Assembly (NCBI GenBank): GCA_021810525.1
Contig: JAJZIP010000007.1
Coordinates: 1 to 32,550, forward strand
Direction of reading: 5' to 3'
DNA: 32,550 nt
DNA from: Actinomycetes bacterium
GTDB taxonomy: Bacteria > Actinomycetota > Acidimicrobiia > Acidimicrobiales > Acidimicrobiaceae
Each line of letters starts with the position of its first letter. The stretch's first letter is position 1. The notes below the pieces were generated by a model, which made no database searches, had not been told where the DNA came from, and worked only from the letters and a program-made list of their open reading frames with translations. Shown here one piece after another: positions 1 through 7,703 of this stretch. Made by a program: the position numbers and the translations under genes.

Positions 1-2
1 AG

Positions 3-86
3 GAACGCATTCTCAAAGGTGTCGAGGAATTCAATGCTGCACCAGTTATTTTTCGTTGGAACAAGTTCGATCTTGGAGTGGCATAA
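3..86 (+). CDS. C-terminal end of an unrecognised protein (5' end outside window)
   Basis: The third forward frame is open from the window edge for 27 codons and ends with TAA at 84-86. The peptide begins ERILKGVEEF and ends NKFDLGVA. It has a protein-like mix of charged and hydrophobic residues, whereas the other two forward frames give Cys/Ser-rich or less plausible peptides. I do not recognise the family, and 27 residues are too few to assign one. It is followed by about 295 bases without a clear gene before rpsB, so it probably belongs to a separate transcription unit. An inverted repeat at 131-160 could end its transcript. The open frame could be chance; the composition is the only support. 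Confidence 0.35.
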   Translation, partial: ERILKGVEEFNAAPVIFRWNKFDLGVA

Positions 87-130
87 AATGTATCTTGTTT
101 AGTGGAACGTAATACTAGTCAGGATTCACT

Positions 131-160
131 CCTGCTCAGTGTCTAGAAACGGTGAGCAGG
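131..160 (+). terminator. Inverted repeat, possible terminator of the upstream gene
   Basis: CCTGCTCA at 131-138 is perfectly complementary to TGAGCAGG at 153-160, giving an 8-bp stem with a 14-nt loop, 45 nt after the stop codon of the upstream partial gene. No T-run follows, so it is not a canonical intrinsic terminator. It could act as a 3'-end hairpin or be a regulatory site in the gap before rpsB. The rest of 87-310 contains nothing else I can support; I did not find a convincing paired -35/-10 promoter there. Confidence 0.35.
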
Positions 161-310
161 CGCGTAGCAGGGCGCTTCTGCAGCTTCAGGATGGACCGAC
201 AAGCTTCAGGTGATGGCCATAATTAGTTGCTTTGAATAATTTACTAAGCTCGAAAGCGCTTCTCGGAACTGCTAGGCTATGTCCTGCTAATTTTCACGAA
301 TTAAATTCAT

Positions 311-357
311 GCCTTCGGATCCCCTCGGTCGTCGCACGACGTCTAGCCGAAGGTTTT
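311..357 (+). promoter_or_regulatory. Two-tier hairpin with T-run in the rpsB leader (candidate attenuator or S2-responsive element)
   Basis: CCTTCGG at 312-318 pairs perfectly with CCGAAGG at 347-353, with a G-T wobble outside. Nested within is a second hairpin, GTCGT (328-332) with ACGAC (336-340), closing a 3-nt loop. TTTT follows at 354-357, and the rpsB Shine-Dalgarno sequence GGGAGG starts 12 nt later. The structure could be an intrinsic terminator or attenuator, or a ribosomal-protein-binding leader. S2 autoregulates rpsB through its leader in gammaproteobacteria, but I know of no characterised actinobacterial equivalent, so a regulatory role here is inference from position and pairing. 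Confidence 0.45.
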
Positions 358-381
358 GACTAACCGATGGGAGGAAATTTA

Positions 382-1245
382 ATGGCTACTGAACCGGTAG
401 TTACCATGAGCCAGCTTTTAGAGGCGGGCGTGCACTTTGGTCATCAGACTCGCAGATGGAACCCGAAAATGCGGAGGTTCATCTATGGCGAGCGCAACGG
501 TATCTACGTAATCGACCTGAAGCAAACGCTGAACAGTATCGAGGTGGCTTACACCTTCGTGCGTGACCTTGCAGCCAAGGGTGGAACAGTCATGTTTGTG
601 GGAACCAAGAAGCAGACGCAGGACCCCGTTGCGAAGTACGCCCAGATGATCGGCATGCCCTATGTTAACGAGCGTTGGTTGGGCGGCATGCTAACCAACT
701 TCTCAACCATTGCCGGTCGAGTGAAGAAAATGCAGGAATACGAGCGTATGAAGGTTGCTGGGGACTTCGACAATATGCCCAAAAAGGAGGCTCTGATCCT
801 TTCCAGAGAGTTGGAGAAGCTCCAGAGGAACCTTGGCGGACTTCGAGAGATGGCCAGGCTACCGGAGGCAATTTTCATAATCGACACAAAGAAGGAGCAC
901 ATCGCGGTTACAGAGGCCAACAAGCTTGGGATTCCGATCGTTGCCGTGGTTGACACCAACTGTGACCCCGATGTCATCGACTATGTCATTCCTGGAAATG
1001 ACGACGCGATACGTGCGGGCGATCTGATGTGCCGAATCATATACGATGCCGTTCAAGAGGGCAGACAGATTCAGAGACTGCGGAACCCCCAGGCGGCAAT
1101 GTCTGCCGAGTTCGAGGCTCGCAAGGCTGCTCAGCAGGCGGAGGCGCGTCGCCAGGCAATGGAGGAGGCGAAAGAGCGAGAGGCTCGTCTCGCAAGTCTG
1201 CAGTCGGAGGCCCGCAAAGCGACAGGGAGCGTGGAAGAGGATTAG
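382..1245 (+). CDS. rpsB: 30S ribosomal protein S2
   Basis: This encodes the uS2 component of the small ribosomal subunit, which binds late in assembly near the platform and helps recruit S1-like factors. The N-terminus contains the family motif [14 protein letters not shown] at residues 17-30, and the S2 core runs to about residue 230. The last ~55 residues are rich in Ala, Glu and Arg and look helical, an extension common in actinobacterial S2. I chose ATG 382 because GGGAGG at 369-374 lies 7 nt upstream. The in-frame ATG at 367 overlaps that Shine-Dalgarno sequence and is therefore unlikely to be used. The protein is 287 residues. It is followed by tsf, the usual partner, with a 116-nt gap containing a small hairpin. 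Confidence 0.97.
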   Translation: MATEPVVTMSQLLEAGVHFGHQTRRWNPKMRRFIYGERNGIYVIDLKQTLNSIEVAYTFVRDLAAKGGTVMFVGTKKQTQDPVAKYAQMIGMPYVNERWLGGMLTNFSTIAGRVKKMQEYERMKVAGDFDNMPKKEALILSRELEKLQRNLGGLREMARLPEAIFIIDTKKEHIAVTEANKLGIPIVAVVDTNCDPDVIDYVIPGNDDAIRAGDLMCRIIYDAVQEGRQIQRLRNPQAAMSAEFEARKAAQQAEARRQAMEEAKEREARLASLQSEARKATGSVEED

Positions 1246-1306
1246 CCTGTTCGCGTCTCACGCGGCCTTGTGGTCGAAATATGGGAATTCTGAATAGAGA
1301 TTGACA

Positions 1307-1331
1307 AGTCCGTTCGGGATTGCGACGGACT
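1307..1331 (+). promoter_or_regulatory. Hairpin in the rpsB-tsf intergenic region
   Basis: AGTCCGT at 1307-1313 pairs with ACGGACT at 1325-1331 around an 11-nt loop, 30 nt before the tsf start. No T-run follows. A hairpin between rpsB and tsf can act as a partial terminator or processing site that sets the S2 to EF-Ts ratio, as described for E. coli. The role here is inferred from position only. Confidence 0.3.
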
Positions 1332-1361
1332 GAAGCGTTGTGATTGAAAGGGAAGATTTAG

Positions 1362-2168
1362 ATGGCGATTACCGCAGCCGACGTGCAGGCGTTACGCCGG
1401 GCGACTGGCGCTGGAATGATGGATGCCAAAAAGGCCCTTGAGGAGACGGGCGGAGATCAGGAAGCTGCAGCCAAACTCCTGCGAGAGCGTGGATTAGCCG
1501 GTGCGGCCAAGAGAGAGGAACGCGAAAACACCCAGGGGGCAGTTGCCCTGTTGCTTGCTCCTGATCATAGAACTGGTGCGATCCTGGAATTGAGGTGCGA
1601 GACCGACTTCGTGGCGAAGAGCAAGGAGTTCGTCGGCCTGGCCAACAAGATAGCTGCGGCGGTTGCAGCTTCCTTCGATTCTCCGGAGTCCGTTGCCTCA
1701 GGCTTCAACGATGAGGTCGAGGCCTTGAAGGTAGCTTTGAAGGAGAACATCGCGCTTGGAAGAGTCGTGCGTTATGCAGCTCAGGCCCCTCATGTCGTTG
1801 ATGGCTACCTTCACATACAATCTGAGCGTGGAGTGCAGGCGGTTCTAGTGGAACTCGACGGCGGACCAGTTGAGCTGGCTCATGACATAGCTGTACACAT
1901 CGGATTCGCCAAGCCGAAATACCTTTCCCGAGATGAGGTTCCGGCTGACGTGGTCGAAGCGGAGAGGGCGACCCTTGAGGCCATCTCTCGAAACGAAGGA
2001 AAGCCCGAAGCCGCCCTCCCGAAGATCATCGAAGGTAGACTCAACGGCTTCTTCCGGCAGATCTGCCTCGTTGACCAGGACTATGCAAAGGAAGAGAAGA
2101 AGAGCGTTTTGCAGGTTCTCGGCCAGCACAAGGTTGTCCGATTCAGCCAAGTGATCGTCGGGGCCTGA
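1362..2168 (+). CDS. tsf: Translation elongation factor Ts
   Basis: EF-Ts is the guanine nucleotide exchange factor that recycles EF-Tu from its GDP form in the cytoplasm. The N-terminal UBA-like helical domain (about residues 1-55) starts MAITAADVQALRRATGAGMM. It is followed by the diagnostic TDFVAK motif at residues 81-86, which contacts EF-Tu. The core and C-terminal dimerisation-type regions follow, for 268 residues, within the family range. ATG 1362 has a purine-rich Shine-Dalgarno-like AAAGGGAAG 4-12 nt upstream. It is cotranscribed with pyrH, whose start lies immediately after the tsf stop, implying translational coupling. Confidence 0.97.
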   Translation: MAITAADVQALRRATGAGMMDAKKALEETGGDQEAAAKLLRERGLAGAAKREERENTQGAVALLLAPDHRTGAILELRCETDFVAKSKEFVGLANKIAAAVAASFDSPESVASGFNDEVEALKVALKENIALGRVVRYAAQAPHVVDGYLHIQSERGVQAVLVELDGGPVELAHDIAVHIGFAKPKYLSRDEVPADVVEAERATLEAISRNEGKPEAALPKIIEGRLNGFFRQICLVDQDYAKEEKKSVLQVLGQHKVVRFSQVIVGA

Positions 2169-2169
2169 A

Positions 2170-2931
2170 TTGTCCTCCTACGCCGACGTGCTTGAGAGGG
2201 CTAGCAATTCGCGATCCCGATGGCATCGCATAGTGCTGAAGCTTTCAGGTGAGGCCCTTGCTAGTTCAGCATCGGACGAGGTGGTGGATGCCAACGTTCT
2301 GGACCAGCTGGCTACGGAGATTGTGGCGGCAAAGGCGATCCTGGGCGTAGAGATTACGATAGTGGTAGGCGGTGGCAACATCTGGAGGGGCACCACTGGA
2401 GTGGGGGCGACTCTTGAGAGGGCCACCTCCGATCACATGGGAATGCTGGCCACGGTCATAAATGCGCTTGCACTTCAGAGCGCGATTGAGCGCAAGGGGC
2501 AGGCTGTTCGGGTCCAGAGCGCGATCCAGATGGCTGAATTGGCGGAGCCCTATATAAGGCGCCGGGCGATAAGGCACCTCGAAAAGGGGAGAATTGTGAT
2601 TTTTGCCGCCGGAACCGGGAGCCCCTATTTCACGACCGATACAGCCGCGGCCTTGAGGGGTGCCGAGATCGGAGCCGATGCAATACTTAAAGGTACTCAT
2701 TCAGGCATTGACGGGGTCTATTCCGCAGATCCGAGGCTTGACAGCTCGGCGGTCAGATATCAGGACGTGTCATTCATGGATGTAGTGGCTAAAGAACTTA
2801 AAGTGATGGACCTCACAGCAATCACGTTCTGCAAAGACAACAATTTGCCGATATTGGTCTTCGACATCATGACTCCTGGAAATATATTGCGAGCCCTCAT
2901 GGGTGAGCAATTAGGTACATTGGTGGGTTAA
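2170..2931 (+). CDS. pyrH: Uridylate kinase (UMP kinase)
   Basis: This enzyme phosphorylates UMP to UDP with ATP in pyrimidine nucleotide synthesis. It belongs to the bacterial amino-acid-kinase-fold family and not to the eukaryotic type. Visible motifs are KLSGEAL (residues 24-30), GGGNIWRG (67-74), the DHMGMLATVINAL segment from residue 88 that lines the UMP/GTP region, and GTGSPYFTTD (148-157). The start is uncertain. TTG 2170, 1 nt after the tsf stop with GGGG at 2160-2163, gives 253 residues; GTG 2188 would shorten it by six. Either is compatible with the kinase core, which starts near residue 20. The stop overlaps the frr ATG by one base. Confidence 0.95.
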   Translation: MSSYADVLERASNSRSRWHRIVLKLSGEALASSASDEVVDANVLDQLATEIVAAKAILGVEITIVVGGGNIWRGTTGVGATLERATSDHMGMLATVINALALQSAIERKGQAVRVQSAIQMAELAEPYIRRRAIRHLEKGRIVIFAAGTGSPYFTTDTAAALRGAEIGADAILKGTHSGIDGVYSADPRLDSSAVRYQDVSFMDVVAKELKVMDLTAITFCKDNNLPILVFDIMTPGNILRALMGEQLGTLVG

Positions 2932-3500
2932 TGGAAAATTCAATTATTTCCGAAAATGTCGCATCAACTCGGGAGAAGATGGCCAAGGCGATAGCCCATG
3001 CTCAGCAGGACTTCGCCAACGTTCGCACCGGCAGGGCATCTCCCGTATTGGTCGAGCGTCTTCAAGTGGACTACTATGGCGCCGCTGTCCCTCTACAGCA
3101 GATAGCTGGGATCTCAGTTCCTGAAGCTCGAGTTCTAATGATAACCCCATACGACCGAGGTGCTCTGTCGGCCATTGAAAGAGCGATACAGGCTTCTGAT
3201 CTTGGAATCAACCCATCCAATGATGGGGTGATAATTAGGCTTGTGTTTCCGACGCTGAACGAAGAACGGCGCAAAGAACTCGTGAAGGTTGTTCGAGCGA
3301 AAGCTGAAGAAGCAAGGGTTGCGGTTCGAAACCTGCGGAGGGCTTCTAGGCATGAACTTGAGGTGGCTCAAAAGGACGGCCTGATCACAACTGACGATTT
3401 GGAAAGAGCTGAAAAGGAACTTGACAAGGTGACTTCTGAATTCGTGGGGGAACTTGACAAGATGCTTGCCACAAAAGAAAAAGAGCTTCTCGAGGTCTAG
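2931..3500 (+). CDS. frr: Ribosome recycling factor
   Basis: RRF works with EF-G to split the post-termination ribosome from mRNA. The 189-residue protein is the family size (~185). It has the characteristic three-helix bundle sequence, including NVRTGRASPVLVERLQVDYYG near residues 30-50, the hinge and small domain around VPEARVLMITPYD, and a basic C-terminal helix (RRKELVKVVRAKAEEARVA). The ATG at 2931 shares its A with the pyrH TAA, and GGTGGG just upstream can serve as the ribosome-binding site. The pyrH-frr pairing is nearly universal in bacteria, and one-base overlap implies coupled translation. Confidence 0.97.
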   Translation: MENSIISENVASTREKMAKAIAHAQQDFANVRTGRASPVLVERLQVDYYGAAVPLQQIAGISVPEARVLMITPYDRGALSAIERAIQASDLGINPSNDGVIIRLVFPTLNEERRKELVKVVRAKAEEARVAVRNLRRASRHELEVAQKDGLITTDDLERAEKELDKVTSEFVGELDKMLATKEKELLEV

Positions 3501-3542
3501 CATAAGACTCGTTGCACTCTCGATCGTGGGGTTGGAGGAAGC

Positions 3543-5093
3543 ATGGCGGAACACGTCGGACCGGTTGAATCGGATGGGGATCAGTCCAGCATTTACGGGG
3601 ACTACCGATTTGAGCCGAAATCGGCTGAAAATGTGGGGAGCGATGGCTTTCAGTTGCCTCCCTGGACCGATCCTCCCACTGGAGAGATACCGAAGGTTCT
3701 TACCGATCTTGATGGCGATGAGTCGTCGAAAAGGCCACGGACATCGTCCGTAAGGTTTCCTTCGTTATTCAATTCCAGAGTCGACGAAGAGGTCAAAACG
3801 GGGTTCGAGGGCCCAAACAGCGTCTTCGATGGCGAGCGTGGACTGCTTTCTCCTGCGGGCCGTCACGTGAAGCGGGATAGCTTACGTCATAAGAGGCCTC
3901 CTCAGTTGGATTCGGAGAACGAAGCGCTGAGGATCTCATCCAGAGCGGATTCGTCCCGCCAGCCTAGGTTCGGATACTCAAAATCTGCCAGTAACGCACC
4001 TGAGGATGTTTTTAGACCTCCCGAAGAAATTGTGCTCCCAACTAAGCGGTTCAACGTGTCCATTCCGAAACTTCCTACGCGGACAAAGCGAGAGGTGGTT
4101 TCCAAATCGAAGATAGACCCATCTCTCGAGGTGGAGGCGCAGGTTCCCGGTGACGCAAATACACTTAGCACTGAGGAGATTAGCGAGCGCGACGAGTTCT
4201 TGCCGAGCTCATTCGCATCACGCACAGAGCGCATTTCTCGAGCGAAGGCGGATGCATCATTGAACCGATCCAATGCCAAAAGACCGCTTTACGTACGTGT
4301 CGCCACCGGGATTGGGCTCGGTGCGGTCGTTCTATTAGCGTTCCATTTTGGTGCGCCTACCGCGTTGGCCGTGGTAGTCATAGCAATCGTCTTGGCGGTG
4401 ATCGAATTCTACGACACGCTTCGGCGGGCCGGATTCAGGCCAGCGGCCTTGCTCGGTATCGCTGGGACTGTATCACTGCTGATCACGACGTACCAGAAAG
4501 GCGCTAATGGTATTGCGCTGGTATTCGCCTCCATGGTCGTTGCCTCCATGCTTTGGTACCTGGTCGGAGTGATACGTGGCCAGCCGACTCTGAATATTGC
4601 GGCTACCTTTCTCGGCTTTCTCTGGATCGGTGGACTTGGATCGTTCGGTGCAGCAATATTAAGGCCGCAGGATTTCCCGCACTCTCATGGAGTCGCCTAC
4701 TTGATGGGCGCCATCATTGCCACAGTCGCCAATGACACCGCCGCGTATTTCTTCGGTTCCTGGCTCGGCAGGCACAAGCTTGCTCCGGAGATCAGCCCTA
4801 CAAAGTCATGGGAGGGGCTGATAGCGGGTGCAGTGGCGTCGGTTATCGTCAGCGCACTGGTTGTTGCAAGGATTGCGCCTTGGACGGTCACTAGAGCTGT
4901 GATCCTGGGAATAATTGTTGCGATAGTCGCACCCCTTGGCGATCTTTCTGAATCCATGATTAAAAGGGATCTTCACATAAAGGACATGGGAAAACTATTA
5001 CCTGGGCACGGTGGTATGCTTGACAGGATCGATGGTTTGCTGTTCGTGCTGCCGACTGTCTACTATCTGCTGAAGATCCTTCATCTCAGCTGA
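3543..5093 (+). CDS. cdsA: Phosphatidate cytidylyltransferase (CDP-diglyceride synthase) with long N-terminal extension
   Basis: CdsA is the membrane enzyme that converts phosphatidic acid and CTP to CDP-diacylglycerol, the precursor of the phosphatidyltransferase products. Residues ~245-516 are the catalytic domain: several hydrophobic helices from residue 250 onward, then the complete family signature in residues 471-497. Within it are S471, K474-R475, K480-D481, PGHGGML at 487-493 and D494/D497. The first ~245 residues are hydrophilic, rich in Ser, Arg, Pro, Glu and Asp, with no visible fold, so the protein (516 residues) is nearly twice the E. coli enzyme. The start is well supported by GGAGG at 3534-3538 before ATG 3543. 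It lies 42 nt after frr and 29 nt before dxr. Confidence 0.93.
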   Translation: MAEHVGPVESDGDQSSIYGDYRFEPKSAENVGSDGFQLPPWTDPPTGEIPKVLTDLDGDESSKRPRTSSVRFPSLFNSRVDEEVKTGFEGPNSVFDGERGLLSPAGRHVKRDSLRHKRPPQLDSENEALRISSRADSSRQPRFGYSKSASNAPEDVFRPPEEIVLPTKRFNVSIPKLPTRTKREVVSKSKIDPSLEVEAQVPGDANTLSTEEISERDEFLPSSFASRTERISRAKADASLNRSNAKRPLYVRVATGIGLGAVVLLAFHFGAPTALAVVVIAIVLAVIEFYDTLRRAGFRPAALLGIAGTVSLLITTYQKGANGIALVFASMVVASMLWYLVGVIRGQPTLNIAATFLGFLWIGGLGSFGAAILRPQDFPHSHGVAYLMGAIIATVANDTAAYFFGSWLGRHKLAPEISPTKSWEGLIAGAVASVIVSALVVARIAPWTVTRAVILGIIVAIVAPLGDLSESMIKRDLHIKDMGKLLPGHGGMLDRIDGLLFVLPTVYYLLKILHLS

Positions 5094-5122
5094 ATCTGAA
5101 TATATTTCGTTTGGAGTCAAAA

Positions 5123-6274
5123 TTGGTTCAGGTAAGCATCGCAGGCTCTACGGGTTCGGTCGGAACGCAAGCACTGGATGTGATTTCCCTCAATCGGAGC
5201 CAGTTCGATTTGACCGCAATATTTGCGAATTCGAGCATCGATCTTCTTGCGAAACAGGCTAATTCATTTAGGCCGAAGCTTGTGGGCGTCGGCATGGATA
5301 AATTTGCGAGAGAGCTGATCAAACAGCTGGACTATTCTCCCGAGGTTGTTGCAGGTAACGAAGCTCTTGTCGCTGTGGCAGAGTCGGGAGACGTGGTGCT
5401 AAATGCCGTAGTGGGCTTCGCAGGGCTTCCCGTAACGATTTCCGCCCTTGAATCCGGCAAGCGGCTTGCGTTGGCCAACAAGGAGTCTCTCGTCTCTGCT
5501 GGTGATCTCGTGGCTAAGGTTCGTTTCTCGAGCAGGGGGGAGATCATTCCAGTTGATTCCGAGCACTCGGCCATACACCAGGCAATGCGTTCTAGCTTTT
5601 TTGCTGACGTCGAAGTCTCCAAGATTATTTTGACAGCTTCGGGCGGTCCGTTCAGAGGCAAAGACAGGAAGTCTCTCGCAGAGGTGACTTTGGAGGACGC
5701 ACTTGCTCATCCAACCTGGTCGATGGGGCCAAAGATAACCGTTGATTCCTCCACCCTCATGAACAAGGGGCTGGAGGTGATCGAGGCTCACGAACTCTTT
5801 GGGATCGGCTATGACAAGATCGAAGTAGTTGTCCATCCTCAGTCCATGGTCCACTCCATTGTGGAGTTCACGGACGGTTCTGCTATAGCGCAGATCTCCG
5901 GCCCGGACATGAGACTTCCAATCGCGTATGCGCTGGGATACCCGTCGCGCCTCAGGCATGCTTTTGGAGCGCTAGACTGGAAACAGTCTAGATTATTGGA
6001 GTTTGAAGCCCCTGACACGGAGAACTTTCCTGCCCTGCCTTTCGCGTTTGAGGTTGGACTTAGAGGGGGCGGGGCGCCGACTTGGCTTAATGCTGCCAAT
6101 GAAGTCGCAGTTGCCGCGTTTCTCGCTAGCAGGATTCGCTGGATAGATATCTATGCGGTGGTCCGTGGGAGCTTTGAACGATATCAAGATACCGAGCTTG
6201 ACTCAATTGAGGACGTAATCAACATCGACGGCGAAGCCCGCGGAGCAACCCGATCCATTATTGAGAAACTATGA
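5123..6274 (+). CDS. dxr: 1-deoxy-D-xylulose 5-phosphate reductoisomerase
   Basis: DXR converts DXP to 2-C-methyl-D-erythritol 4-phosphate with NADPH, the second step of the MEP isoprenoid pathway. The NADPH-binding GSTGSVGTQ begins at residue 8. NKESLVSAG, PVDSEHSAIHQ (metal and substrate residues), TASGGPFRG and the flexible-loop region with HPTWSMGPKITVDSSTLMNK are all present, and LNAANEVAVAAF is near the C-terminus. I chose TTG 5123 because GGAG at 5113-5116 gives a 6-nt spacing and the protein then begins just before the Rossmann strand. A TTG at 5111 would add four residues but lacks a Shine-Dalgarno sequence. The stop overlaps the rip start in ATGA. IspG, a later enzyme of the same pathway, is two genes downstream. 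Confidence 0.95.
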   Translation: MVQVSIAGSTGSVGTQALDVISLNRSQFDLTAIFANSSIDLLAKQANSFRPKLVGVGMDKFARELIKQLDYSPEVVAGNEALVAVAESGDVVLNAVVGFAGLPVTISALESGKRLALANKESLVSAGDLVAKVRFSSRGEIIPVDSEHSAIHQAMRSSFFADVEVSKIILTASGGPFRGKDRKSLAEVTLEDALAHPTWSMGPKITVDSSTLMNKGLEVIEAHELFGIGYDKIEVVVHPQSMVHSIVEFTDGSAIAQISGPDMRLPIAYALGYPSRLRHAFGALDWKQSRLLEFEAPDTENFPALPFAFEVGLRGGGAPTWLNAANEVAVAAFLASRIRWIDIYAVVRGSFERYQDTELDSIEDVINIDGEARGATRSIIEKL

Positions 6275-7593
6275 CAGATTCTGAAAACAACCATCTGGAA
6301 AAGCTGTTAAATGACAGCGACCCCAAGAGTTCGAATTCCGAAAAAACGGAGCAGATCCATTCGCTCATCAGATTGGTAGTCGTGCTGGCGGCAATTTTGG
6401 TGCTCGGATATCTCACGCACTCTTTGATCACGATCGCCATCATAGCTGCGCTGATAGCGATGGTGATGATTCATGAGCTAGGCCACTTCGTCACCGCCAA
6501 GCTGTCCGGCATGAAGGTGACCGAGTTTTTCGTCGGCTTCGGGCCTCGACTGTGGTCGGTCAGAAAGGGTGAGACCGAATACGGCGTCAAAGCCATTCCT
6601 GCCGGAGGCTATGTCCGAATCCTAGGGATGAGTTCGATCGAGTCAATTGACCCGGTAGACGAGCCGCGAACGTTTCGTCAGGCGACATTTCCACGGCGCC
6701 TTCTTGTCGGATTTGCCGGATCGTTCATGCATTTTGTGATGGCCTTCGTGTTGTTGTGGTCGCTTTTCAGCTTTATCGGTGTGCCCAACACCTCAAAGGT
6801 GCAGATTGCGGCGCTGTCGACATTTGACAACCAGACGTCTCCTGCGATAAGGGCAGGCCTTCAGCCCGGCGATCTTATTGTTGCCGCTGACGGCCATGAG
6901 ATAACAAGCACCTCTCAACTGGCGGATATAATCTCCAAATCCGCCGGTAAACCCGTCTCTTTAGAGATCTCCCGCGACGGTCACACCATCTCGAAGACCG
7001 TAACTCCGGTAAATGCGAGCGATGTCATTATTTCGGGTCAGCCCCTCCAGCCCCCTGACAAGCCTGCAAGCGGTGTAATAGGGGTGGAGCTGGTGGCACC
7101 TGTGCAGGAACTCAATCCCTTGGCGGCTGTCGGGACCGCGATTACCAACATGTGGAGCTATTCAATCGAGACAGTGACCGCTCTGATAAGCCATTTCTCG
7201 CCACATGGCATATCAAACTATGTCAAGCAGCTGCAGAACCCTTCTACACAGATCAACTCTCCCGGCGCGTCATCGAGGTTCGAGTCTCCGGTTGGGATAG
7301 TCAGGCTTGCTTCGCAAGCTGCGGCATCCGGTATCGGACCCGTGCTTTCTCTGCTCTTTTCGATCAATATCTTCATTGGCATATTCAACCTGGTTCCGTT
7401 TCCGCCGCTTGACGGCGGACACATAGCGGTGGCGATCTACGAGCGCCTCCGTTCCACCAAGCAAAAGCGGTACCATGTTGACATCATGAAATTGATGCCG
7501 ATCACCTATGTCGTGGTGACTTTGATAGTTTTGTTAGGGGTGACCGCCCTCTACCTTGACATCGCCCATCCGCTCTCAAACCCTTTCGGATGA
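6271..7593 (+). CDS. rseP: Site-2 intramembrane zinc metalloprotease (RseP/Rip1 family)
   Basis: This is an S2P-class protease that cleaves membrane-anchored anti-sigma factors or other transmembrane substrates within the bilayer. The zinc motif HELGH is at residues 68-72 inside a hydrophobic segment. A PDZ domain lies at about 185-260, and the second active-site motif NLVPFPPLDGG (N373, D381) precedes the last helices. A ~33-residue charged cytoplasmic N-terminus comes before a long hydrophobic stretch (~34-66). Length is 440 residues. In M. tuberculosis the homologue Rip1 also lies between dxr and ispG and cuts several anti-sigma factors. No anti-sigma or sigma gene is present here, so the substrate cannot be named. 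It overlaps dxr by four bases. Confidence 0.93.
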   Translation: MTDSENNHLEKLLNDSDPKSSNSEKTEQIHSLIRLVVVLAAILVLGYLTHSLITIAIIAALIAMVMIHELGHFVTAKLSGMKVTEFFVGFGPRLWSVRKGETEYGVKAIPAGGYVRILGMSSIESIDPVDEPRTFRQATFPRRLLVGFAGSFMHFVMAFVLLWSLFSFIGVPNTSKVQIAALSTFDNQTSPAIRAGLQPGDLIVAADGHEITSTSQLADIISKSAGKPVSLEISRDGHTISKTVTPVNASDVIISGQPLQPPDKPASGVIGVELVAPVQELNPLAAVGTAITNMWSYSIETVTALISHFSPHGISNYVKQLQNPSTQINSPGASSRFESPVGIVRLASQAAASGIGPVLSLLFSINIFIGIFNLVPFPPLDGGHIAVAIYERLRSTKQKRYHVDIMKLMPITYVVVTLIVLLGVTALYLDIAHPLSNPFG

Positions 7594-7662
7594 GCGGCGG
7601 GCCAGGTTCCATCGAATCGAACGACCCCATGGTGGTTCAGGCTTGACTGTATATAGAGACAA

Positions 7663-7672
7663 GTTGCGCAAC
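7663..7672. repeat. Perfect 10-bp palindrome upstream of ispG
   Basis: GTTGCGCAAC reads the same on both strands and lies 31 nt before the ispG start in a 110-nt gap. A TATATA at 7650-7655 sits next to it, but I see no matching -35 element. It could be an operator half-site pair or chance; ten base pairs are too few to decide. Confidence 0.2.
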
Positions 7673-7703
7673 AGTATTCCGATAGATTCAAAGGTTATTT
7701 CAA

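Noticed and set aside
7643-7671. TTGACT near TATATA upstream of ispG, considered as a promoter
   Set aside because: The two elements are adjacent, not 16-18 nt apart, and no suitable partner for either lies at the right distance.
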